From NCBI GenBank assembly GCA_951217055.1, contig OX578280.1:41243628-41307627 (forward strand): a stretch of 64,000 nucleotides of DNA, in the 5' to 3' direction. Origin of the DNA: Gerris lacustris (lineage: Eukaryota > Arthropoda > Insecta > Hemiptera > Gerridae). The position numbers were made by a program, and so were the translations under genes. This document shows, one piece after another, positions 1 to 11,900 of the stretch (positions within the stretch are counted from its first letter, which is position 1; each line of letters opens with the position of its first letter). Below the pieces are notes generated by a model. That model was not told where the DNA came from, ran no database searches, and worked only from the letters and a program-made list of their open reading frames with translations.

Positions 1-2860
1 TTAATAACTCAAATAGCTTTTTCGATGATATGACCCTTCACACAAATACTCATTTTAAATAACTGAAACAAAAGTTTTTAATGTTTTCTTTGTTACTCTC
101 GTTAAAAAAGACTTGGTACAACAATGTTCAAAGGGTGAAAACTCTTATAAATCAATAATAATTTAATAATTAATTATTTAAAAAGTTGAGAAAATTCTCC
201 CATTCATTTTACATGGGTTTGATAAGAGGTGATAAGAAAAAGGAACATAACAAACACTGAGTTAAATTTTCGAAAGCTTTTGTGACGTCACACTAATCAT
301 CTCTATTAGGTATCATTATTGTATTGTTGTTATGGGTAAAATAACCAGAACCATATGTCATAATGTACCTAAACCTTCGCATTAAGCTAGTACTATTCTT
401 ACTCACACACATAGTCCGCTATCCTAAACTTTTGATATACCGTTATTCCAATCTTTATCCGTGTGTTTTACTTGTTTAATCCAAATTCATCCAGATATTG
501 TTTATTTATTTATTTGTTAAGTTATTTATTAAGAAATTTCTTATAATACCAAATCCTCGTTTTCACGGTGATGGTACTCCCCTAAGATCACTCACTAGAT
601 AGTCACTGTGATAGTACTGTCAAGAAAGTGTACAGTCTACACCAGGGATCGGCAACCTGGCGCCCTTGGTGGTCTTTTACTATATGGTGGTATATGACCT
701 AAATTGTCAAGATTTTCTTTTTGCTCTTTAACTGGTCGGCATCAAAAACTACTCTGCTAGTGTGTTTGTTTTTCTCAATTTTAACCCCACCATACATGAG
801 AAAGTGATTATATAATATTAATAAAGCCATAAATAACGGGGAATAAAAATAAAAATTTAAAATACTATTTAATAGGATCACAGTAATTATAAATTTGTAC
901 TAAAATTGAAATTCTACAATAATTAAGAATTTCTGGTCTACCTGGAGACACAAGATTCAAACCAGCTTTAAAATGTAAATCATAATACATACATAAACAC
1001 AGTCAAAAGAAGGAAATAAAACTGAAATTTAATAAACACTAAACATTTTTAAATTAATTAAATCCAATCCAAATCAATAAAACTTTAAACTGAGATGATT
1101 AGTAACATACATATAATATAGAAAATATGTTCTTGAGAATAAAATGTCAAAGGTCTAGCAAATGATTTTAAATTATCTTGGAAGCTAAACAGTCTTTTCT
1201 TTCTCCAGAAAAGTTTTTTGGAAGGGGATAACAGCCTTTTGCCCGGAGACCATTGAATCATTATGTCTATGCAAAGCCGATCAAAATTTTCCTTTCAAAA
1301 TGAACCATAGATAGGTAAATGACACAATATATGGTAAATCTGATGGGGGGGGGGGGGGGGATCTGCAGCTGAAACATCATTACTTAATCCTTTTATCGAG
1401 TAGCTACCAATTTACCTCACAATGTTAGAAGAACTATTTGAGACCCCCAGGAATTGAAGTTGTAAAAATGTAGTCCACTCTAAATTCAAGATTAAATAAT
1501 TTAACAATGTGGATATCAACTGTCAATTAAATGGGAATTGAGGATAAAGGACCAAGCATCAGTCAAAAGAAATGTCAAATATGTGGATCTAGGGTTAATC
1601 AAGGGAAATGTGCCATCAGGGTATGTGCGTCCACAGTCACATATTCCAGTTGAAGTCTGTTGTAAGCTGGAGGTTCTGTAAATCACAGTTTAGGGACTAG
1701 ACAACAGGTTTATTACTCCATCTGCTCTTCAGTGCTACATTAGCCTGTGTACCACTACTATCTTTGTAATAATATACAAAGAATAGTACAAAAACAAAAA
1801 AAAAATCTGTTGAAAGTTGTTAAGTAATTTTAATTGTACAAATGAGTGGATATTTACACCATTACTATTCTTTGTTTTCCTACTTTCTGATGTGTTTTTC
1901 ATTGCATTTTATGTTAATTAATTTAGTTCCCTATCACTTGGTCGCCAATACAGGGGGTGGCACATATGCCCTAGAAAAATTGTGGTTGAACCCCACCAAC
2001 ATAAGGGGTAAGTGTGCCAGAGGATGGCGCCTTTTCCCCACTTTCCTTTTTCAAAGCTTACCCTTCTGGTTCTTTAAACGTAAGGCTCAAAACATTTTCC
2101 AATTTGTAGTTACCTAATTTGTTTATTTGTATAAATCTTTTCTAATAAATTAGTTCCTGTTGACAAGTTTGACATTATTAATTATTTCACAGGCTTTTTA
2201 TCTCAAGAGCTTTGAGGCTTACAACAATAATTAATTAAAGGGTTTTGTGTATATTTTTTAAAATTTAAAATAATATTAGAGCTGTTAAAGCATATTTAAA
2301 GGATTACAAAATTGCCCAACAACAAACTCAAGCAATTAGCATAGAAGAGAAATGGCTGAAGACGCACTTACCCTCAGCACCAGGGTAAATACACCCCCCC
2401 CCCCCCCCCCCCCCCCCCAACTGAGGAGATTGAATGATCTCCTACACAGTTTTTGAAAGCTACAGAAAAATAGTTTAAGATAAAAAAAATAAATTATTTT
2501 GACCCTTTAAAGTGCACAAAGCATCCTTTAAGTGCAGTAATTGTTTTGATCCTCATATTGAAAACAGAGTTGCACTTACCTTGATTCACCCTGCCGAACT
2601 TTCAAAAAAAATGTTTCCTTCTTCAAGGTATAAAAAAGGATTGTTAATTTGACAACAACAAGTAATTCCATTCTTGATTATACATAGAAGAAAGAAATAC
2701 ATTTTTCTGAAACATTGGCAAATCTACAAATTTGATTTTCACTTTCAACTAATCCACACTATCCTCAATATCTATTAAATCATTTAGGTGAAATCTAAGA
2801 AGGAACGATATCATTTGAAAGAGTTGATTCTTTTGTACGGATAGAGACAGGGATGTAATG
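1..2860. other. Gene-poor flank downstream of EME1
   Basis: No convincing coding exon is visible. It holds AT-rich sequence with a G-run near 1347-1360 and a C-run near 2391-2418. At about 645 the sequence CAGGGATCGGCAACC resembles a common hAT-type terminal repeat, but I did not find its partner. The 3' end of the minus-strand EME1 transcript must lie in the right part of this stretch; I could not choose a poly(A) site. Confidence 0.5.
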
Positions 2861-2980
2861 TTATCTTTTAGATGATAACCTGATGTTACCATCAGTTTGA
2901 GAGAAAGTCAAATAGATTTTCTTACTTAGTTCTGGACCAATCCTACGGATAACAGCACTTGAACTACCACTCCGCTTTAC
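2861..2980 (-). CDS. EME1: EME1 exon 9 with stop codon
   Basis: Acceptor GTGTTTTAG. It encodes the C-terminal hairpin RRIGPELSKKIYLTF and ends with TAA at 2861-2863 after 39 residues. Confidence 0.9.
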   Translation of the reverse strand, partial: VKRSGSSSAVIRRIGPELSKKIYLTFSQTDGNIRLSSKR

Positions 2981-5900
2981 CTAAAACACATCATTACATA
3001 AAACTAACGTAAGGTATAATCAAATTAGAACTAAACAACAAGGCAGAAAAAATATTTTCTGACTCTGGGAATTGAATTACAGACTCCTACATTTTCCAGA
3101 CCTAAATTCCTAATAATTTAAGAATGACAGAAGATTTATCAATTTAAAATTTAAATGCTGATCAAGTAAACCCTCAATACTTTCTGCTCTCTCCTAGCTT
3201 GATTCGTTATTTAAAGTTGATTTTTTGGTTTATTCCCCCAGCTCTGTGTGATACCAATCAAATGTTTGTCGCTTATGAACGTGTTTTTTCTATTTCGTTT
3301 TCAATTTTTATTTCCAAATTTATTTTCTACCAATGTGTTTAAGAGACTTAGCATGTGCTCAAACATTTTATGTCTATGAGTTCTATTCCTAATAATGTGA
3401 CAATTTCTATATGGTCACTAATTTTTTGATGAACACTTATATAGATTTTTGTAAAACTATTGACTGATTATTGTATTCTCGTGGGAAATACATAATCTGT
3501 GTAAGTTTAAGCTTTCTAGGTAGTTGGGAAGTGGGTCAAATTTAGGTAACAAGATGTGGAGACAGACAAACAAACAAAGATAAATACAGTGAAGTTAGAT
3601 AAAAGCATGTAAAAGATGTTATTGTAACAAAAACAAGATCCAAGCATAGGGGATGAACCTCCTAAGATGTGGTAGTTAGCATTACCGATCTAAAGGTGTG
3701 TGGCTCAGGAAAGATAGAGAGACATTAAACTTTCTTCTCCCCACCTCTTAATACTGCATACCGTATTAACATCAAACCCAACATCAACACCAGTTTTAAT
3801 TTCATCTTATTCTTTGATATTTAAATAATCCTTTAACTGCTCACACCAATACCTACCACTAATAAACAGCAAAACTATTATTTATTTTACCGCCTGCTGT
3901 TGTGGTCTGTGCTCGTATTATAATTAGGGTTTACTCTGACAGCATGGGAAAATCGAAGGGAGAGCCAATGAGAGTTCAAGATTTTGACATCTTCTCACAA
4001 TTGCTGAGTGAAATTGCCATAGGAGGCTCTAAATATTAAAAAGATATGATTATTTGTAAGTTAAGACCCAAAAAAAAAACAATTGTGTTAAAATTAAAAG
4101 GATTACCTGTACATTTTGAAGAAGCAGCTCCTTTTCACATTGACTGCTACAATTTTCATAAGCCTGTCAAATAAAGAAAAATATACGTCTATTTATTTAT
4201 TCTAATGTTTTTTATTACAGTAATACAGTTATGAGGGTACACTCCAGTAGCGTACACAGACAAATTTTTTGGGGGGGCCCAACCTAACCTTGAGTGACTA
4301 TATGCGGGTTTAGCATACCCCATAATTTATTATAATTTTAATTTCTACCCCTTTTAACAATCAAATTTCGATTTCTAACCTCATATTTAATCAAATTAAA
4401 ATCCTTGTATAAAGAGGTTGTACAACTTTATAAAAACTCTAGCTATCAGACCTCAATATGGGTTTCAAATTACTTGTTGTAATTAATAAAAAACAATGTA
4501 ACCATAGGTAAATAGTCTGCCAGATAACCTAGCACTTAGCTCCCTCATGTACTATTTCGTATACTTTAATAGTTTTATGCCTTTGAAAACATATTATTGT
4601 CAAATTTATTAAATTTTCTCATCATGATTTTTATGTCTCCGATTTCAAAAATTCTAAGCCAGAAAACCGTTTCAGACATAGGGGAACATTTTGCGTCCCA
4701 TGCATGCCTTTCGCTCAATTTTTGCGATTCAACATCTTATCAATAAATCACAGGTGTATCAACTAATACACCTATTTGTTTCTCTTCCAAACGCACTCAG
4801 ACATACATTTATTTACACCTATATCTTAATAATACGCATCCAATTTTTGTGAAATTTGAATGGTTGGTTTAACGTAGTCAGCAGATAAATCTAGATTAAT
4901 TTCAAACGTTTGCGCACTTAAAATGTTGCTAGATTGATACTTTAATTAATGTAAAATAGTCTTTCAATTAGTGCATAATGGTTCCTCGCGTCCTATTTCG
5001 TAAACTTTAATCATTTTATCCTTTTACAACCTTTTATTTGTCAAAATTGGTTTGATTTTTTACATGATTTAAAGTATCAATTTAGCAAAATTTAAAGAGC
5101 GCAGACGGTTGAAATTAATCTGGGGCCATCTGTGAGCTACTTTCGATCAACCAAATTTCATAAAAATCAGATGAGTACTTTTGAAGACATAGGTGGAAAT
5201 AAATGGGTGCATAAGGTTGGAACTTATATGGGACCAACAATGCCTAATTATTATGCTAATTACCTGCCATCCCAATTTCATTAAAATTGAACGAGTAGTT
5301 GTTAAGATATGTATTAGGTAATTAATTGGGACATTTAACATCAAATGTTTTCTGAGCGCTTTTTGAGAGTTTGGACTTAAATTTAGCATTCTATGTATTA
5401 TGTAAAAGTTTTGTCACAATATGGCTAACCGATTTATTTATATTGCCTCTGTTTTCACACTTAATATTGACCGACACTAGTCCGGCCCGAGTCGGTAAGC
5501 ACGGGAAATGCCATAAACAAGAGGACCCACGTAGTGTTCTACACAAAATCCTGGTCCAAAACAAAAATTTGTTAATAAAATCAAACAACTTCCCTATCCT
5601 ATCATTGCCCCGTTTAAGCCAGTCTAGTTTGCTTCTCTTAATATAATTAATTTAATTTCATCGGAAAAAGTCCGAGTTGATTCGGGCCTCATTTAATTTA
5701 ATTACATGCCATACCGGCAATTGGGAAAGACTTAGATTATGCGTCCTAATTTAATTCCATCGACAAAAATTTGGGTCCAGCAGATAAATAGTGTTTAATG
5801 ATTTAATTCTACCGGCAAAAAACCGAGCCCAGCTGACAATCGGGCCAGTACAGTGTTAAATGTTTTAATTTTATTGGCAAAATCCGGCCCAGTTGACAAT

Positions 5901-8900
5901 CTGGCCGGTATAATTATTAATGATTTAATTCTGCTGGCAAAAAAAACCGGCCCCAGCTGACAATCGGGCCAGTACAGTGTTAAATGTTTTAATTTTATCG
6001 GCGAAAAGCCAGGCCCAGCCGAAAATCGGGCCAGTACTGCAGTGTTTAATGTTTTAATTTTATCGGCAAAAATCTGGGCCCAGCCAACAATCGGCCCGGT
6101 ATAATGTTTAATGACTTTAGGTAGTTCGATCGCCAAAATTCCGGGCCCAGCCGACAATCGGGCACGCCCCCCCCCCCCCCCCCCCCCCCCTGTGTACGCC
6201 ACTGGTACACTCATAATTTAACTCAAGCTAATATTCTTATTATTCTTTACTTTTTTACTTTATAAGTTAGATTCTTAACAGTGAGGTACTTTTTGAACAG
6301 CCTAGAGAAATGTTTAATAATTAAATTTAAAATACCTCTATGAGAATGGTAGGAGTTGGATAGAGTGAAGTGATTGCCTTGGCAGTGTCTATATTAGTGT
6401 TACTGAAGACAGTAAGATGCTGAAGCCAAAGTTTATCTAGTCCCTGCATGTCTTTATTCGCTCTCACACAGTTCTTATTAACTGATTTAGCATACCAGCC
6501 CATCTCCTTGTCTATCTCCTCTCTTTCTCTCCTAAAAAGATTATATACAGAACAGTTTAAGCAAATTAAATAAACATTAGTAATGTTAAAAAGATATTAT
6601 ATTTAATATTCTTTTCTTTGAGTCTTCAGGGATCCCTGAAGACTCAAAGAAAAGAATATCAAATACAATAATAAGGGATCAACCAAAGAAAATTGACAAA
6701 GATATTATAGTTGAATACCATTTCTAAATTTATAATGTTGCATTATACAAATTTTTACAAAGCAAGCAAGGCCACAATGGGCGAAGAAAACAAAATGCTA
6801 AACTGTAAAACAAGTGTGCATTCCTGGCTAAACAAACAGTACAAAATTATGGGTTTTAACATGAGAGAAATAATTATCTCCGTTGGCTAACGTCAAGAAT
6901 GTGAAAAATTTGTCATGAAAATGTTTTTTTTAAAAAATGAAATAACAGCTAGTTTAAAATTTTTTTCGCTATTTGTGTCTTATTAGCCTATAAAATAATT
7001 CCATAATTAAAAACAAGGTTTTAACTATTTTACCACAATGCTTGAAGATGACCCAAGAGGAGGTCGAAATATAGCCATGACGTTGTAAAGGAGAGAGTTG
7101 GTTTTAATATCCCTATATGACCTTTATAAAACACAGTTCTTCAATTAATTAATAAGGGATCACTATAATCAGTATAATCAGTATTATTAAATAATTGGCT
7201 GGTCAAAAATGCCAAGGATTAATTATAGTCAAGAAGAAAGGAAACTACTACAAGGGCTGAACATGGAAGTTAAAAAATTGATGAACAAACATGAAACTGC
7301 TGATAAATCTATTTGGAAAGTTAAAGACTTAACAGTGAAACTCTGTAAAGAAATAGCTATACCAAGGCACATTTATGATATTGCTAAAAGAGTTCAGAAT
7401 ATTTTTTCAACTGATTTTATCAGGAAAGATAATAATAATTAATCACATATAAGGTAAATAAGTTAATGTTTGTTATATCTGTTAATAACTACCTAATTTC
7501 AGCATTGTGGTAAAATAGTTAAAACCTTGTTTTTAATTATGGAATTATTTTATAGGCTTGAAGATGACCCAAGAGGAGGTCGAAATATAGCCATGACGTT
7601 GTAAAGGAGAGAGTTGGTTTTAATATCCCTATATGACCTTTATAAAACACAGTTCTTCAAAAAATATTTATTTTTATTTTTTCATAAAAAGTGTAAAAGT
7701 AAAATTCATTAAATATAAAACTCATACGTTATTTTTTATGACTTCAAAGAACATCCATGCCAAATTTGAAGAAAATCGAACAAAGCGTTTGGTCGTAAGC
7801 GCGTAACAAACATTTTCAAACGAAATGCAAAATGGTCCAGTACCTGGGCAAGACCGGGGAAGAAAAAGTTAAAACATAGACCTCGCTTCGCTCGGTCAAT
7901 AAAAAAAAGCATTGGTTATTAGCTATAAATTTGGGGGTAATACCCCCATTATTTTTTCTAGAAACAAAAATTGATTAAACTTTAATTAAAAAACATTAAA
8001 ATACAAATCTAACCATATAAGTCGTTTCCCCAGGAAAAATCTAGTTTCCAAGATATTGATGACAATAAATCTCATTTAGCTAAAAATTAAAGTTGAAGTG
8101 TAAACAATCACTAATTAGTTTGTTTTAATTATTAATTGAGTTTAAATTGATTAAAAGAGATATCATTGGATTTATAATTCAGTCTTACACTGTATAAGAG
8201 AAAGTTTTGTTCGAGCCTTTAATTCCGTTTTTTTGATGTTATTGGACTTAAATAGCTCTTACATTTACATTTAGAAGTCAATAGACGACAATCTCAAACT
8301 GTTTAACCAATAAAAAAATGTATTTAAGAATCTTTTAAAGAAGAATTAATCAACTTAATTTCAACTTAAGGAAGATGGCAAATAAACACTGAAGGTTTAG
8401 TTGCAATATTATTAGCACAAATCTTGGACTTACTAGGTTGTAGATGTACTGAAAAAGAAAAATAGCTGTTTTTCTAAGACTCAGAAGGACTTGCATGATA
8501 CTTAGCAGTTAGAGCACAAAATGGCAAACTGAATTTTGTACATGTAACTCTTACCCTGTTCAATGGCTCCCTGTGCTGTGGCTTCCTTAGAGTGTGCCCA
8601 ATACAACGCCTCCCTTTGATCTGAAATAGAAGCCATAGAAACCTCCAGTAGAAACACCTCCAGAACGAAAGTTGCCTTCACAAAAACACTTGGAAGAGTA
8701 CAGTCGAGAAAGGAGCAAAGAAATGTGGCAAGGACTGGAGTGAAGTTAATAGAATGACAAGTAATCACCCTGGAAAATATTTATAGCTGCCCTGTGCTCT
8801 TCGAGGAGTGTCTGGAATTAAGTAAAGTAGCTCTCACCCCAAAATTGAACTAACACGAATTCGCTTGCTTTGGTGTCATTATATTTTGTGGATTGAGATG

Positions 8901-11900
8901 AAATTGTTCTCATCAAATCAAAGTCAGACAAAAATTAATAATTATTAAGAGATTACTTGTAAGGTATTTCAGCGATGGCTCGAGTAAACTGACCGAGGAC
9001 ATCAGCAAAATCAGCAGAGTCATCAAAATGTCGATGACAAACTCCAGCCAATATCTGCAGCTCGACCAAACCCAGTTCCACCTCCTCCCTTTAAACAACA
9101 CAAAATAAATCTATATTCAAAAATAATAATAAAAAAGCACAAGTATGTTAAATGGGTAAAGAAGTAGACAATTAGTAAAAAAAAAAAAAAAAAAGCTATC
9201 CGATACAACTCAGTAAACTTTCACATATGACAGTATAGTTAATTGGTCCAGTGATTTTCATTTGCCAGTTGTTTCAAATTTTCATGATTACACTTAATTA
9301 TTATTAAACATTTTAAAAAAATTTACCATAAAAATAACTCTCCTCCGTGGGATATTGAACCCAAACTTTTACCCTTAAACACGGGTAGAGTAAACAGGAG
9401 AGTAGAGTAGCGAGTAGAGTAACTCTACCTGTAGAAACCCGAAAAAACGCTCCATAGAGTAGAGTGGCGAGTAGAGTAGCTAGAAGCCGGTAGACTAGAG
9501 TACTATACCACATGCAGTAAAGTGGACTACTCTGCTTCCCTCTCAAAACGTCTTCAATAGCAAGTAGCAAGTAAAGTTTAGTTTCAGTATATACATTGTT
9601 GTGCAATCATTTCTGCATTTTTACGATACTTACTACTAGCTTATGTGTAAACGCTCCAAAATCAAAATTGGTAGAGTAGGAAGTAAAGTACACTCTACTC
9701 TCCTGTTTACTCTACCCGTTTAAACCAGGCTTTAGTTTTTATATCTATTTTTGTAAGGAACTAAATTTCCCCCTGGGAAAACAACGTATATGGTTATTCC
9801 TAATTAAATGGACTACATTTTAGATTTTTTTAAAAATCATAATCGACAGAACCATTTTCTTTTCTATTTTCCATTCACGTTTTTTCAGTGTTTTTGGGAG
9901 GGGGGACAACAACCCCAAATTTAGGGCTAAAATTCATTCCTCGATTTTGCCTAGAAGTATCATTTTGCTGAACAAGTATTCTACATTTTATTGAAATCAA
10001 CCTATTACTTTAGGAACATGTCGGCACAGACCACAGACTACATATGACAGACAGACTTTAAAAAAAAAAAACACTCTTTTTGGACTCAAGGGACCTCAAA
10101 ATGTACAAATCTCTAAAAAATAACTATCGTGCTATCACAATTATTTTTCTCTATATATACTATGTACATGAGAAAGTAAAAATTGTAAAAAATCAATTTA
10201 GGTGTATACATCAGTGGGTTGTCTTGTAACAACAACTATCTTTTTAAATAATATATAGTTATAAAGCAGAGACTTTGTCAGATATTTATTGATGCGTTGA
10301 GATGGATTCTCTACGTCCTCAGCATTTTTCTGAGCTTCTTTCCGAGCCTGGTAACTCCTTGAATTCTGACTCTTCCTAAACAAAAACAAACAGATCAACC
10401 TAAAAATAATAACCATCAAATAGGTACATCCCCTGAATATTTCCTCACACTATGTGTCATTCAACACATTTCAATCAGCTAAAGGTAAAGAATTTAAACA
10501 AAATTTAATTTCTGTTAGCTGAATGAATTCTAAAACTTATCCAATTAAAAAAAAGAAGTAGTAATTGAATAAACATCTTTAATGGCAATTGGGTTCCTTT
10601 TCATAATAAAAGTAAAATCTGATAACTAGGGTTTAGGTACTGTTCGGACGAAAAGTGGACTGCATTGAAAGTTTGAAGTATTTGAGAAAAATAATTAAAT
10701 AATTACTATGTTTCCATGTGTTTAAACACAAATTGATCCTGATTTGGGATTTAACAAGCTAGGCGTTTCCATGAGTAGTATTGAATCCGCATTCAATACG
10801 AAAGAAAAAAAACAAACTTTTTCTTGGTTACTTTTGGTAAAGGTTATAAATAATTTTGTAACCTTCACCTTTTTTAACCATGTTTTTAATACGTATTTTG
10901 ACAGATTTGACTAGTTTCTACAAAAATACGCTAGATGCGCTCACACCCCGCTCTGAGCATGTCAGGATCGAGTTCAAGTGTTTCCATGCAACTCGATCCA
11001 GATACGATCCCAGAATTTAGAGTATCGTATTTAATCTGTATTGAATCTAGGTTTCCATGGACACTTTGGATCCAAACACTGTATTTAACCCAAATTTTGA
11101 TTTTATCATCATACGTTATTTTTTATGACTTCAAAGAACATCCATGCCAAATTTGAAGAAAATCGAACAAAGCGTTTGGTCGTAAGCGCAACATTTGGTC
11201 GTAAGCGCAACAAACATTTTCAAACGAAATGCAAAACGGTCCAGTACCTGGGCAAGACCGGGGAAGAAAAAGTTAAAACATAGATAAAAAAAGATGATTA
11301 TTTTATGATGATGATTTTAACCCTCAATTTGAATTTAAACATCAGTAAGTGTCTATTTCTTAATGAGTTAATATAAATGTGCTTAGAACCTCAAACATTG
11401 GGTAGACCAGAGTCATGGTGAGGTCAATTACTATCTTCAGGCTAGGGTCCTAAGAGGCAATGAGGTGGAAACATTTATGTTCACCTGGTTGGCCCAACCT
11501 TCTAAATGCCTAAATCTCGAGCCCTAATTTGCTGGCTCATCCCAGTTTTTACATTTTTGAATGCTGTCAAAAATGAACTCTTTTCTTGATATTACTATAA
11601 ACCCTCATTGAAGTTACAGTAGTTTGTTTATTTATTGTCATTAGTTCCTTGATTAAGGGGGTTCCTATTAGGGGGAAAAAAGGTAATTTGCTACTAATAT
11701 GTCAATTGAAAGGTTCAAACAGCTGAAAGAGCGTCACATTAACCCCAAGTCATCCATTACATATACAGTTATATAAGTCCTTTAGCAGACCTAAGCCCTT
11801 TATGAGCTGTTGTGTCGTAGACTTAGTTAGTTAGTTAGAGTTATTTAGTTCGACAGGGGGAAAATATAATAAGAGGAGTTTACCTGTGATATAGATCCAT

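Noticed and set aside
5795..6214. 139-codon minus-strand ORF with Gly-run and repeated AGP motifs
   Set aside because: It reads the minisatellite and C-tract at the end of a hAT element and even crosses its border.
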